A DNA stretch of 64,000 nucleotides from Fictibacillus nanhaiensis. Its GTDB lineage: Bacteria > Bacillota > Bacilli > Bacillales > Fictibacillaceae. A program made the translations under genes and the position numbers. Positions 26,766 through 35,953 of this stretch are shown here, piece by piece (within the stretch, counting starts at the first letter, position 1; each line of letters starts with the position of its first letter). Below the pieces are notes generated by a model, which was not told the origin of the DNA, searched no databases, and was given only the letters and a program-made list of their open reading frames with translations. Location of the stretch: assembly GCF_023715445.1 (NCBI RefSeq), contig NZ_JAMBOD010000001.1:1116001-1180000 (forward strand), given 5' to 3'.

Positions 26766-27884
26766 CTATTCATTATTAACCGTTTTTGTATCCTCTGTCT
26801 TCCAATAAAATTCGCTGAAAACTTCAGCAAATGCTTCGGAAGTATTAACAAGTTCTTCCATGTTATTATCTATACCTCCCATTTCAATTAAAAAGGCATT
26901 ATTCGTCAAATCTTGATTATAAATTCCATTACCTTCATTTTTTCTTTTAATAACGATCCCCCTGCTTAAATTCGGATATTTTTTTTCTAACATCCTGTTA
27001 AGATTCTCAGCTGCTTGGAGATTTCTTTCATACCCAGGATGTTCTTTTCCTACTACGAAAAATAAGCGGGCATATGACTTATTCTCAATATTAATGGTTG
27101 TAACTTTTCTAGGTTGCGAGTCTCTGTGCATATCGATCAAGTAGGTAATTTCTTTTTTTTGTGCAAGAACTTCTTTCACAGATTCCCTAGCAAGGACATA
27201 AGCATTTCCTGTACCCCAATTTTTTGCTTTTAATTCTTCTCCCACATTTGTTGTATCATGAGATACTCCAATTCCTCTTTCTTCAAGATCCTTCTTAAGA
27301 AGATTACCGATGGCAATTATATTTGTCTCGGGATTAGAACTGTTATATGTTCCGTTATTCGATAAAGATTTAAATGCTTCATAGCTATGTGAATGATAAA
27401 GATGAACAACTTCTCTAATATTAGTTTCAGGATTTTCAATACGATTGTTTTCTTTGTTATCTTCTGAAGGTTTACTATCTCTTAAGATTTCATAGATAGG
27501 AGGTGTGGATTCAATTGGTAAAGTAGAATAATCTGTACCTTTACCAGCTATATAAATCTCTGCATCATACAAAGCAAATCCTGGAATCTCTGAACCTAGT
27601 AAACTTCGTGGATCTCCAGGACGTAGGTTAGTTGCAAACTGTATCAAAATTGAAGAGAATTTAGGCGGTTTACTTTCTTTTGGAAGTGTTTGAGTAAAAT
27701 AACGATTTTCCGTACCCATTGCATAAACAAATCCCTCTGCAGCATAATCTTTTAACCACTTTTGTGTGATTGATGAAGAAAGTAATCCATTTTTCACTAG
27801 GAGGGAAGTTACCAAAAAGACAATAACAAAACTTAAAATAATCGAAAATACCAGTGATACTAACAGATTTTCACTTTTACTCAT
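26766..27884 (-). CDS. spoIIP: Stage II sporulation protein P
   Basis: 372 residues. An N-terminal membrane helix (about 10-32) is followed by an outer amidase/endopeptidase domain with LLGSEIPGFALYDAEIY, the zinc-site His of HLYHSHSYEAF, IDMHRDSQPRK and the C-terminal FLIEMGGIDN. In the SpoIID-SpoIIM-SpoIIP complex it cuts septal peptidoglycan at the start of engulfment. It is monocistronic here, away from the usual gpr-spoIIP pair, so it may be an extra copy. Confidence 0.9.
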   Translation of the reverse strand: MSKSENLLVSLVFSIILSFVIVFLVTSLLVKNGLLSSSITQKWLKDYAAEGFVYAMGTENRYFTQTLPKESKPPKFSSILIQFATNLRPGDPRSLLGSEIPGFALYDAEIYIAGKGTDYSTLPIESTPPIYEILRDSKPSEDNKENNRIENPETNIREVVHLYHSHSYEAFKSLSNNGTYNSSNPETNIIAIGNLLKKDLEERGIGVSHDTTNVGEELKAKNWGTGNAYVLARESVKEVLAQKKEITYLIDMHRDSQPRKVTTINIENKSYARLFFVVGKEHPGYERNLQAAENLNRMLEKKYPNLSRGIVIKRKNEGNGIYNQDLTNNAFLIEMGGIDNNMEELVNTSEAFAEVFSEFYWKTEDTKTVNNE

Positions 27885-28328
27885 ACAATCCCCCTGTTGA
27901 TATTTACTTTTGAACTCTATTAATTTAAATTGTCTCTACTTAATCAATATTCGAATCTTGTTTTTTTAGACATGGTTTTAATAGAAAATATATTTTTTCG
28001 CTACTAGATTGTAAGATACAAAGCAATCCCACTTCTTGTTTTTAATCATGAAAAAAGATGCCAAAAAAATCAGCATCTATTCATTCTTGTTAATTTGATC
28101 TTTTCAATAGTTTATTTAGTAGATTCATTCCTATGAACCTGTACCATATAGAGGTAAACAAAGCAGTAAATTACTCTCCAACAACATGTCGAATATTTTT
28201 GTGTTTTACTACGATAAAGCGACAAATTTTTCCTGAATCAATATGGTATGTTTTATCTTGCAAGTAAATTAATCTAGCGGTTACATCGCAAGATTACACC
28301 ATACCTACATAAAAAGGAGATTAGGAAA
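27885..28328. other. Divergent promoter region of spoIIP and the S8 protease
   Basis: 444 bases without a gene. A small stem, gatgc/gcatc at 28057-28077, with A and T runs could be a weak terminator. The protease ribosome site (AAAAGGAGAT) ends the stretch. I cannot place specific sigma-factor boxes. Confidence 0.3.
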
Positions 28329-29741
28329 ATGAAGAAGAAGTTAGCGGTTCTTTCGATGTGCTCTGCTCTATCATTCTCTCTTTTTGCAGGAATAAACGAA
28401 CAGCCTGCAAAAGCTGAGGAAGCCAGCTCCTATTATTTACTCACTTACAAAGGCAGCATCCCATCAGATTTTGAAACCAAGATCCAGCTTGCAGGGGGAA
28501 CAATCGAACGTGTCATCGAAGAGATCGGCGTCGTTGAAGCCAGGTCGTCAGATCCTGATTTCTTGTCTGACATTAAAAAGGACAAGAACGTTCAAGCAGC
28601 AGATGAGGAACTTTCGGTCTACCTTGAAGAAGAACTGAATCCAGCAGACGGCAAACCGATCACTTCTATCCCGCAAGATGCTCCGAACTATTACGACTAT
28701 CAGTGGGATGTTAAACGGATTACGAATGATTTTAAGTCTCACGATATAAACCCTGGAGACCATGATACCGTTGTAGGTGTTATCGACACAGGCCTTGATT
28801 TTAACCACCCGGATTTAAAAGCGAACGCAGACCTTGCAGGAAGTAAAACCTTCGTTCCTGGAACCACGGATGCGTGGGATCAGAACGGACACGGAACTCA
28901 CGTTGCAGGCTCTATCGCGGCTAACGGAAAAGTACTCGGAGTCGGTCCAGAATTGAAAGTTCGCGCCTACCGAGTCTTCGGTGCCGCCGGTGGTGCTCAG
29001 CAATCCTGGATCACAGACGCGATCGTAGCTGCGGCGAACGATGGAGTCGAAGTCATCAACATGAGTATCGGCGGTTGGCGCTGGATGGCTCACAACTTGG
29101 ATGAAAAAGGCGACTCGGCATCGATGGTAGCGTATCACCGTGCAGTTCAGTATGCGACACAAAAAGGAGTAACGGTTGTTGTGTCTGCGGGGAATGATTC
29201 CCGTAACTTAAACAGTCTGCATGACATGCAATCCTATTGGAAGGAACGCTACGGACTGGATATCAAAGGACCGTCTCGTGTTGTTCCCGCTCAACTTCCA
29301 GGTGTCGTTACCGTTTCTTCATCTAATCAATGGTCTACTGATTCCATAGCGTTCTACTCAAACTATGGAAGCGTGATCGATGTAGCTGGTCCTGGTGGAG
29401 ACAACGGTCCAGTCTATGATGGGCTTTTCCGTCAAGACCCTAAAGGCGATTACTTGAACAAACGAGATTTCCTATATCGCACGTTGTCTACTTGGCCGAC
29501 ATATCTGCCTAACAATTCTTTAACACCTAATCTTAATGGCTACGCTTTATTACATGGAACGTCCATGGCTGCTCCAAAGGTTGCTGGAATTGCTGCTGTT
29601 ATTAAAGCGGAACATCCTGAATATTCTCCTGCACAAGTTCAAGCAGTTCTACGCAAAACAGCTGAAGACTTTGGTAAGCGTGGACAAGATCCTCTTTATG
29701 GAGCGGGAGAAGCAAACATCTATAATGCATTAACTGAATAG
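28329..29741 (+). CDS. Secreted subtilisin-like serine protease (S8)
   Basis: 470 residues. A Sec signal peptide ends near PAKAEE (about 31) and a propeptide-like region runs to about 110. The catalytic triad is visible as GVIDTGLDFNHPDL, NGHGTHVAGS and HGTSMAAPKVAG. The domain has an insert with VRAYRVFGAAGG and needs calcium-type loops as in other subtilases. The gene is visibly richer in G and C than its flanks, compatible with different codon history. It is monocistronic with its own terminator. Confidence 0.92.
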   Translation: MKKKLAVLSMCSALSFSLFAGINEQPAKAEEASSYYLLTYKGSIPSDFETKIQLAGGTIERVIEEIGVVEARSSDPDFLSDIKKDKNVQAADEELSVYLEEELNPADGKPITSIPQDAPNYYDYQWDVKRITNDFKSHDINPGDHDTVVGVIDTGLDFNHPDLKANADLAGSKTFVPGTTDAWDQNGHGTHVAGSIAANGKVLGVGPELKVRAYRVFGAAGGAQQSWITDAIVAAANDGVEVINMSIGGWRWMAHNLDEKGDSASMVAYHRAVQYATQKGVTVVVSAGNDSRNLNSLHDMQSYWKERYGLDIKGPSRVVPAQLPGVVTVSSSNQWSTDSIAFYSNYGSVIDVAGPGGDNGPVYDGLFRQDPKGDYLNKRDFLYRTLSTWPTYLPNNSLTPNLNGYALLHGTSMAAPKVAGIAAVIKAEHPEYSPAQVQAVLRKTAEDFGKRGQDPLYGAGEANIYNALTE

Positions 29742-29749
29742 AAACCCTT

Positions 29750-29777
29750 AGACCTGCATGAAGTTTAATGCAGGTCT
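29750..29777 (+). terminator. Terminator of the S8 protease gene
   Basis: A 10-bp perfect stem (agacctgcat / atgcaggtct) with an 8-nt loop is followed by TTTTT, nine bases after the stop codon. Confidence 0.88.
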
Positions 29778-29946
29778 TTTTATTGCTTTAATGAGGTTAA
29801 TTATCTTAAATAATCCTTTTTTCTTTTTCTACTGAATTAAACTGACCTCGTTCACTTAATTCAAGTTAGCAATCATGTAACATAAATACGAATTATTACC
29901 TCCATAACTTGCACAAATGAAATTATATAGTTAAAATATATCTTGT

Positions 29947-29967
29947 AAATCGTAATCATTTCGTTTT
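29947..29967 (+). promoter_or_regulatory. Zur box before the CobW-family gene
   Basis: A 21-bp element matching the Bacillus zinc-uptake repressor consensus (aaatcgtaatcatt...) at 19 of 21 positions against the perfect palindrome at 32453-32473. It lies about 35-50 bases upstream of the start, so zinc-dependent repression is expected. Confidence 0.75.
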
Positions 29968-29998
29968 ATAAACTTGAATGGAAAGGTGAATAACGAAT

Positions 29999-31183
29999 AT
30001 GAATAAGATACCTGTTACGGTATTAAGTGGATATTTAGGTTCGGGCAAAACGACATTGTTAAATCATATATTAGCGAATAAAGAAGAACGAAAAGTAGCT
30101 ATTATCGTCAACGACATGAGTGAGATCAATATTGATGCCTCATTGGTCAAAAAAGGAGGATTCACACGAACCGATGAGAAGCTTGTTGAAATGCAGAATG
30201 GTTGTATTTGCTGTACTCTTCGAGAAGATTTAATTAAAGAAGTTGAAAAACTTGCTCAATCCGGAGATATTGATTACATCGTGATTGAGTCGACAGGGAT
30301 TAGTGAGCCAGTCCCTGTTGCTCAAACCTTTACTTATGTGGATGAGGAACTAGGTATAGATTTATCTGCATTTTCTATCCTTGATACGATGGTGACGGTT
30401 GTTGATGCAAATCGATTCTGGCATGATTTTGCCTCGGGTGAAAGCTTGCTAGACCGCAAAGAAGCAACAGATGAAACAGATACAAGAGAAGTGGTCGATT
30501 TACTCATTGATCAGATTGAGTTTGCTAATGTTATCGTCTTGAACAAAACTGACTTAGTGGAGCAACATGATGTTCACGAGTTAAGAGACGTTCTCATAAA
30601 ACTCAATCCTGAAGCACGCATTGTTGAAGCAAGTTATGGTCGTATTCCCCTTGAGGAAGTCATGAATACAAAGCTGTTTAATTTTGAAAAATCAAGCCAG
30701 AGCGCAGGATGGATAAAAGAGTTAAATAACGAACATATTCCTGAAACGGAAGAGTATGGCATCTCTTCTTTCGTTTATAGAAAGAGACGTCCTTTTCATC
30801 CTGAACGTCTGATGACATGGCTAGAAAACTGGCCCGTAGATGTTGTTCGCGCAAAAGGTTTCTTTTGGCTGGCTTCACGTAACGATACTACAGGTCTAAT
30901 CTCACAAGCTGGATCCTCTATTATTATTCAGGCTGCTGGTGAATGGGTTGCTGCCTACCCTGAGGCAGAACTTCAGCAAACGTTAAAAGAAGAACCAGAA
31001 TTACTAAATAAATGGGATGACATCTACGGTGACCGTATGACGGAAATTGTAATGATAGGTATTGATATGAACCAAAAAAAGATTGAAGAAACCTTGGATT
31101 CTTGTCTTTTGACAGATACCGAAATGAACGAGGATTGGTCTTTACTGGCAGATCCGATTCCCTCATTTGAAACTGTTGGTTAA
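29999..31183 (+). CDS. CobW/YciC-family zinc metallochaperone GTPase
   Basis: 394 residues of the G3E GTPase family. Walker [10 protein letters not shown] (11-19), the metal motif CICC ([10 protein letters not shown], about 68-71), the ESTGISEP switch and the NKTD guanine-specificity motif are all present, then the C-terminal CobW_C domain (about 245-345). With a Zur box upstream, it is the type of chaperone that delivers scarce zinc to client enzymes, like YciC. The substrate protein is not known. Confidence 0.88.
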   Translation: MNKIPVTVLSGYLGSGKTTLLNHILANKEERKVAIIVNDMSEINIDASLVKKGGFTRTDEKLVEMQNGCICCTLREDLIKEVEKLAQSGDIDYIVIESTGISEPVPVAQTFTYVDEELGIDLSAFSILDTMVTVVDANRFWHDFASGESLLDRKEATDETDTREVVDLLIDQIEFANVIVLNKTDLVEQHDVHELRDVLIKLNPEARIVEASYGRIPLEEVMNTKLFNFEKSSQSAGWIKELNNEHIPETEEYGISSFVYRKRRPFHPERLMTWLENWPVDVVRAKGFFWLASRNDTTGLISQAGSSIIIQAAGEWVAAYPEAELQQTLKEEPELLNKWDDIYGDRMTEIVMIGIDMNQKKIEETLDSCLLTDTEMNEDWSLLADPIPSFETVG

Positions 31184-31194
31184 TCATTAATTAT

Positions 31195-31234
31195 AAACAA
31201 AAAGAACAGAGAGAGCTTTCTGTTCTTTTTGTTT
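31195..31234. terminator. Strong bidirectional terminator
   Basis: A 16-bp stem (aaacaaaaagaacaga and its complement, 8-nt loop) separates the convergent CobW and flavoprotein genes. Confidence 0.88.
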
Positions 31235-31255
31235 ATTCAAGTATACATTTTATAT

Positions 31256-32422
31256 TCAGATCGCTTGGAGGATACGAGATACGGCTCTCCTCGCCCCTGC
31301 TATATTTCTTGCTACTGGCCCAATTTCAAGTTCGGCTAGAGGTCCCATCACGAAGAGTTCCTCTCCCCATTCTAATGTAGCTGGGCTAACAATTGGATAT
31401 CCGCATTCTGCACAATGAAGTCTTTCCTGATTGATCGTATTCTCTAACCAATCAATTCCAGGCGGCGCAGAATGGAAACCTGTTGCTAATATGATAGTTC
31501 CTGTATTTTGAGTTAAGCCCGACTGAAAATGCATAGTATTTGTATCTACTGAGAAGGATGTCACTTCATCTTTGACTAATTGGATCTTCCCTTCTTTTTC
31601 AGCTTTCCTTAGACGATGATAAAGTTCTTTGGTTATAGAACCTTTATGCCTCGCCTCAAAAATCATTTTCCTTCTACTTTGATAGTCTTTGGTTTTCTGA
31701 AAGTTTTCCATATACATAGGTCCTTGCCATCCAGGATCAGAATCAAAAGTATGAATTTGTAATTCTTTTCGGTAGATCATAGTAACTTCTCCAGGAAACA
31801 ACGTCATTAACTTTAAAGTCAAATGAGCTGCAGTTATCCCTCCTCCAACCACAGTTACTGCAGGGTCTAGTTTATTGAAATCGGGTATATCTTTTTGAAA
31901 TACATGATGTATACTAGCTTTCTTTACCTTTGCTTCATAAGCCCATTCCGGCCAAAAGGGGTGTTCGCTTAACCCTATGGCCAGCACAATTTTTTCACTT
32001 TTATAAGACTTACCTTCATCTGTCCGGACAACCCAGTGATTTTTATTTCTTTCCAAACCGTTTACAGAACTTTGTTGCCAACAGTCCATCAGCTCCACCT
32101 CATCAATTAACGACTGACAGTGATGATTAAACATTTCTAAGGATGGCCGGTCATAATAACCATAGAAATGACCTTTGTTATAATCCTCTCTCTTTAAAAA
32201 TTTTTCTAAACTAAACGGATTCAAATCTAGATGATGTACGGACGGTGAACGTAAATATGGCATTGATATTGTTTCCGTACACCTTGTCCAATTTTGTAAT
32301 GGTTTGGCATTTTTATCAATAATCATTAAATCTTTTTTCTTTATCTTTTGCGTCTTTAATAAATGAACAGCTAATGTGCAGCCTTGTATTCCACCACCAA
32401 TAATGATTAATTTTCCCATCAA
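31256..32422 (-). CDS. Zur-linked FAD-dependent oxidoreductase
   Basis: 388 residues. The FAD-binding GGGIQG (about 9-14) starts the protein. A second dinucleotide motif, VVGGGITAAHL (about 190), and the ATGFHS motif are typical of flavin-dependent N-hydroxylating or related monooxygenase-like proteins. Near the C-terminus a HCAECGYP pair could bind metal. A perfect Zur box precedes it, so it is made under zinc starvation. It could act in metallophore synthesis or be a zinc-independent substitute enzyme; neither is shown by the sequence. Confidence 0.75.
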   Translation of the reverse strand: MMGKLIIIGGGIQGCTLAVHLLKTQKIKKKDLMIIDKNAKPLQNWTRCTETISMPYLRSPSVHHLDLNPFSLEKFLKREDYNKGHFYGYYDRPSLEMFNHHCQSLIDEVELMDCWQQSSVNGLERNKNHWVVRTDEGKSYKSEKIVLAIGLSEHPFWPEWAYEAKVKKASIHHVFQKDIPDFNKLDPAVTVVGGGITAAHLTLKLMTLFPGEVTMIYRKELQIHTFDSDPGWQGPMYMENFQKTKDYQSRRKMIFEARHKGSITKELYHRLRKAEKEGKIQLVKDEVTSFSVDTNTMHFQSGLTQNTGTIILATGFHSAPPGIDWLENTINQERLHCAECGYPIVSPATLEWGEELFVMGPLAELEIGPVARNIAGARRAVSRILQAI

Positions 32423-32452
32423 AAAACTCCTTTTACAAATGATAATATAATT

Positions 32453-32473
32453 AAATCGTAATCATTACGATTT
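32453..32473 (-). promoter_or_regulatory. Perfect Zur box before the flavoprotein gene
   Basis: A 21-bp sequence, a perfect palindrome of aaatcgtaat around a central C/G, 31 bases upstream of the flavoprotein start. It is essentially the textbook Bacillus Zur operator. Confidence 0.85.
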
Positions 32474-33086
32474 TTAAAGTTGATAATAGATAAATGTTAA
32501 TTACAATAATTCCCGAATTGGTTGAAATATGTATAACTATTTTATTTATTACCTTGAATGGTAATAATGCATACGAACATGCATCCACTGTTTGGGACTA
32601 ATAGGCGAACTGTTCAAGAAGACTTACAATTTATTTTTTCTACTAAAACGAGAAATCCAACTAAGAGTCCTACTAATTTTTATCGAAGGTAACGGTAATG
32701 GATTTAAAAAAAGCAAGGCAAATTACATTTACAATGAATGAGATTTAAGGAAATGAAATGGAAGAAGTGTTAAAGGAATACATGAGAAATCAATTGAAAA
32801 ATTGAAAATGGATACTGGAATTATTCTTTGATGCATACAAAATGACTTAGTTTTCAATTCAATGAAGCCCTTTAAAGCTCTTTTTAAAGGCTCTATCTAA
32901 TTTTCAAAATTAATTTCAAATAAAAATTAGTGCACAAATTAGTGCACAGACGTATTTTATTCTATTGGTTTAAATTGTTTTATGTTTATTCCGAATTTCT
33001 AAAAACCCTTATAAAATAAGACTTATTTAATCTTATTGAATCTGAATTAACTCAGTTTCATTTCTGGATTTCCTCTGGCAGCCAAA
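32474..33086. other. Gene-poor stretch upstream of the tRNA remnant
   Basis: About 600 AT-rich bases. A 41-codon open frame (32567-32692, plus) reads MHPLFGTNRRTVQEDLQFIF... and may be a gene scrap, but it has no ribosome site. Near 32925-32950 the repeated word attagtgcac appears twice, as often seen close to integrase attachment sites. I see no intact gene. Confidence 0.3.
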
Positions 33087-33119
33087 AGGTCAGCGGTTCG
33101 ATCCCGCTAGTCTCCACCA
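33087..33119 (+). other. 3' part of tRNA-Ala-like gene, probable attachment-site remnant
   Basis: The last 33 bases of a tRNA, with a complete T-arm (agcggttcgatcccgct) and 3' acceptor ending CCACCA, match tRNA-Ala almost exactly. The 5' half (acceptor, D-arm, anticodon) is not present upstream. Integrases that use tRNA 3' ends as att sites leave such duplicates, so this probably marks one end of a past insertion. It is not a functional tRNA. Confidence 0.6.
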
Positions 33120-33132
33120 TACATAACAGCCA

Positions 33133-33158
33133 AAAACCCTTGAGGATTCAAGGGTTTT
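33133..33158 (+). terminator. Hairpin after the tRNA remnant
   Basis: An 11-bp stem (aaaacccttga / tcaagggtttt) followed by GTTTTTT. It resembles the terminators that follow tRNA genes, so it may have been carried along with the attachment site. Confidence 0.7.
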
Positions 33159-33269
33159 GTTTTTTACTAATTAACAAATTCCCACCATTAAAGATTTTTT
33201 ATTTGTTTAGTTCACATTTGGTTCACCCTTATCATACTAAAGCCGCTATTTTAAATTTCATTTAATAAT

Positions 33270-34187
33270 TTAAACCAGTTGATTCTCATATGCCTTTAAA
33301 TTAAGATAAATAATTTTTAAGATAGGTGATTCGATTTGATATTCGTTAGCTAATTTTAATAGATAGCCTTGTAAATGATCTACTTCTATCTGAACTCCTT
33401 TTTCTATATCTCTTAGCATTGAGGATTTCATAGTTCTTGACATTTTTTTTATTTTCAATAACTGATTTTCTTCAACATTATTAGGCATAGGTACATCATG
33501 TGCCCGCATTATGTGTGCAATTTCTTTAATTAAAGCTGTGATAACTTCTAAGCCTTTATTATCCTCTCTAATAAATCCAATACTAGAACGGAATAAAGTA
33601 GTAATTCCTGAGAAACATGCGATAAAGAAATATTTAGCCCACATGTCCCTTAAAATAAAATCACTACTACGAATTGAAGATTTTGTGTTAGAGAATATTT
33701 TCTCTAAATGTCGTACTTTATCTGAAGTTCCGCCCGATAATTCACCAAATACTAAGTCATGAACAGAACTAGTTTGAATAATTACATTATCTTCGTTAGT
33801 TGTAGATTCAATAAAACATAAACCTCCCATAATTTTATTATTCGGAAAGGTTTCAAGTAGTACATCAAGCTGGCTAATACCATTTAACAATGGAATGATA
33901 ATTGTATTATGACCTACGAAACGTTTAAAATCCTCAACTGCTTTAGATAAGTGATATGATTTAGTACTAATTAGAATAACATCAAAATCGTTTGAAGGAT
34001 TGTTAGCAGTTATGGTTTTTGGGGAAAAAAATATATCACCATGTATGCTTCGAATACTTAAACCTCTTTCATTCAATAACATTTGTTTGTTTCTTCTTAC
34101 CAAAAATGTAACGTCCACCCCGCTTTCGTACAATCTCGCCCCAAAGTAACCCCCTACCGCTCCGGCACCAACTACTAATACTTTCAT
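33270..34187 (-). CDS. Ketopantoate reductase family protein
   Basis: 305 residues. The N-terminal Rossmann motif GAGAVGGYFGARL (7-19), the catalytic-type Lys in STKSY and the C-terminal helical domain with SSMLRDIEKGVQIEVDHLQGY are those of 2-dehydropantoate 2-reductase (PanE/ApbA), which uses NADPH in pantothenate synthesis. As an isolated gene in a decayed region it may be a paralogue acting on another 2-keto acid. Confidence 0.85.
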   Translation of the reverse strand: MKVLVVGAGAVGGYFGARLYESGVDVTFLVRRNKQMLLNERGLSIRSIHGDIFFSPKTITANNPSNDFDVILISTKSYHLSKAVEDFKRFVGHNTIIIPLLNGISQLDVLLETFPNNKIMGGLCFIESTTNEDNVIIQTSSVHDLVFGELSGGTSDKVRHLEKIFSNTKSSIRSSDFILRDMWAKYFFIACFSGITTLFRSSIGFIREDNKGLEVITALIKEIAHIMRAHDVPMPNNVEENQLLKIKKMSRTMKSSMLRDIEKGVQIEVDHLQGYLLKLANEYQIESPILKIIYLNLKAYENQLV

Positions 34188-34207
34188 TCTATCCTCTCCT
34201 TAATGTT

Positions 34208-34557
34208 TCAAATTAGTTTTTGAATTGGTTCACTTATTTCTCTTTTAAGTAACGCAATTTCATGCTTATATGGAGCATCTTTATATTTTATTTTCCCTAT
34301 GGATGGGGTTTCCAAAAGTTTTGTTAATTGAGGGTGATGAACAAATATAGTCAAGAGCTTGTAAGCCGATACACCCATGTCTATTTTTATGTCTATCTTT
34401 TCTAGATCCCCTTTTATTTTTCGAATCAATTAACTATACTATGTTCAAATATTTTCCGTTCCGGTATAGATCAAAAATGTAGACGCTCCATAAGATGCTG
34501 CTTCTTCACTAGCTTGAAGTAACATCTTTTTTCCACCCATTTATACGTGTGAACCAA
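34208..34557 (-). pseudogene. nfo: Endonuclease IV (nfo) remnant with internal deletion
   Basis: The upstream part (about 34454-34557) encodes IGSHV, a stop codon, then [20 protein letters not shown] and TFLIYTG, the N-terminus of endonuclease IV. The downstream part (34208-34429) encodes its C-terminus: HHPQLTKLLETPSIGKIKYK followed by APYKHEIALLKRE. The central 200 or so residues with the metal site are missing, and there are nonsense codons. The gene is dead. An intact copy of this repair enzyme is presumably elsewhere. Confidence 0.7.
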
Positions 34558-34603
34558 TCAGTTTCTAGGATGTTCCTCCAATAAAAAGCATATGAAAAGT
34601 ACA

Positions 34604-34627
34604 TTTTTGGAGTTTTTACTCCAAAAA
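34604..34627. promoter_or_regulatory. Palindrome related to the TetR-linked operators
   Basis: A 10-bp perfect inverted repeat, tttttggagt / actccaaaaa, with a 4-nt centre. It shares the TGGAGT...ACTCCA core with 34772-34787 and with two copies near 56.8 kb. Confidence 0.45.
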
Positions 34628-34771
34628 CTAGTTAAAAAAAGCCTATATGTAAGTTTGTTAAATATTCGCCTTAATTTTAAACAAATAACTACCGGTACTA
34701 ATTATTCATAAGTTATTTATGCTTCTATACGGCTAATTTATCACACTTTATTAAATAAAATCGGATTTTTT

Positions 34772-34787
34772 TGGAGTGTTAACTCCA
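34772..34787. promoter_or_regulatory. Candidate operator of the adjacent TetR-family regulator
   Basis: TGGAGTGTTAACTCCA, a 16-bp near-perfect palindrome about 33-48 bases before the regulator's first possible start. On the minus strand a promoter-like TTAACA-N17-TTTATT overlaps it, in the same relation as the TTGACG-N17-TATGAT promoter and operator at 56797-56830. Autoregulation is the likely meaning. Confidence 0.55.
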
Positions 34788-34819
34788 TTTTATATTAATC
34801 AGATCTTATACACTATTTA

Positions 34820-35488
34820 TTGGAATGTCAACAAATTTTGAGATATAATACAGTAATGAACACATCAATAAATAAATCTAATAAACCAAAACTTACAAAA
34901 AAAGGCCAAGAAACTCGGACTCGAATTATTGTCGCGGCTGCAGAATTGATGTATGAACAAGGTGTAGCCGGTACTACAATAGAAGACGTTCAACAAAAAG
35001 CAAAAGTAAGTGCATCACAGCTGTATCATTATTTTAAAGAAAAAAAAGAGTTAGTAATGGCAGTTATTTCATACCAATCTTCCAGAATAATTGGAAACCA
35101 TAGTCGGTACCTTACTGATCTTGACTCCTTTGAAGCTCTATATGCATGGAGAAATTTCATTGTAGATATTCAAATTAAAAAAAATTGTGAAGGAGGATGC
35201 CCCCTAGGCGCACTTGCAAGTGAATTAGTTGAAACTGATACAGAAGCGCGTTCAGAAATTAATTCCAGCTTTTTAGAATGGGAAGATAGTATACGAAACG
35301 GTTTACGCTTTATGCTTAATCGTGAAGAATTAAATTCAAACGCAGATCCAGATAAACTAGCACTTGCACTCCTAACAGCTCTTCAGGGAGGTCTTTTGTT
35401 AACTCAAGTTAGGAGAGATCCCGGCCCAATCATTACCGCATTAGATACAATGCTTGAACACATAAAATCATTTTCAAAAGATAAATAA
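34820..35488 (+). CDS. TetR-family transcriptional regulator
   Basis: Up to 222 residues; the start at MNTSINKSNK (34856) is more usual for the family than 34820, though neither has a strong ribosome site. The N-terminal helix-turn-helix is RTRIIVAAAELMYEQGVAGT ... VSASQLYHYFKEKKELV. The C-terminal domain has GGCPLGALASEL, seen in the YxaF/LmrA-like group that control drug-efflux or oxidoreductase genes. The palindrome at 34772 is a probable binding site. No intact partner gene remains next to it. Confidence 0.85.
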   Translation: MECQQILRYNTVMNTSINKSNKPKLTKKGQETRTRIIVAAAELMYEQGVAGTTIEDVQQKAKVSASQLYHYFKEKKELVMAVISYQSSRIIGNHSRYLTDLDSFEALYAWRNFIVDIQIKKNCEGGCPLGALASELVETDTEARSEINSSFLEWEDSIRNGLRFMLNREELNSNADPDKLALALLTALQGGLLLTQVRRDPGPIITALDTMLEHIKSFSKDK

Positions 35489-35953
35489 ATAATTCATATT
35501 AAGTTTATAAGGATTGGACTGCTGAAGGAGAGCAGGTGCCAATCTTTTATTTTTATACTTAACTAATCATTCGATACTTTTCCATATCTTAAGCCACCAG
35601 CTGTAAAACATAAAAAGGACCCCCGATGTTCAGTTTCTAGAAGATCACCATGATGTGTGTACATCGTGGTAATTCTGCTGGTACGGTTTTAGGTTTTTTT
35701 ATGCTTTCCGGATTCATGTACTCTCGGATCTATAACTAAAAAAGCTACCAACTTCTCCTCTTACGGCCCAATTTACTCCATATACTTTATCCTGTTGCAT
35801 TTTTTTGGCTAATCTAAAACCTACTTGTTTAATTTCATCTATTAGTTAACTACCCGAATTATTATATTCTTTATTTAGTTTACTGATTCATGAATAATCA
35901 AGAATTTTCTTTGACAAAATAATAAAAGAAATTGAGCCTTTAGGGGGTATAAA
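35489..35953. other. Region with scraps of two genes
   Basis: No intact gene. On the minus strand about 35730-35850 encodes EIKQVGFRLAKKMQQDKVYG, resembling a piece of DUF5694-type proteins. About 35560-35670 encodes MYTHHGDLLETEHRGSFLCF followed by TAGGLRYGKVSND and a stop, the C-terminus of an unknown protein. The same CFTAG phrase recurs near 50.66 kb. The last 60 bases hold the promoter and GGGGG-type ribosome site of the next gene. Confidence 0.35.

Noticed and set aside
28548-29162. Minus-strand open frames opposite the S8 protease
   Set aside because: They lie wholly inside a clear protease gene, have no ribosome sites, and look like antisense shadows of GC-richer DNA.
32567-32692. 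A 41-residue gene starting MHTNMHPLFG
   Set aside because: No ribosome site, no recognised family, and it lies in a decayed stretch; recorded only as a possible scrap.
33087-33119. A tRNA gene
   Set aside because: Only the T-arm and 3' acceptor are present; no anticodon arm or 5' acceptor can be folded upstream.
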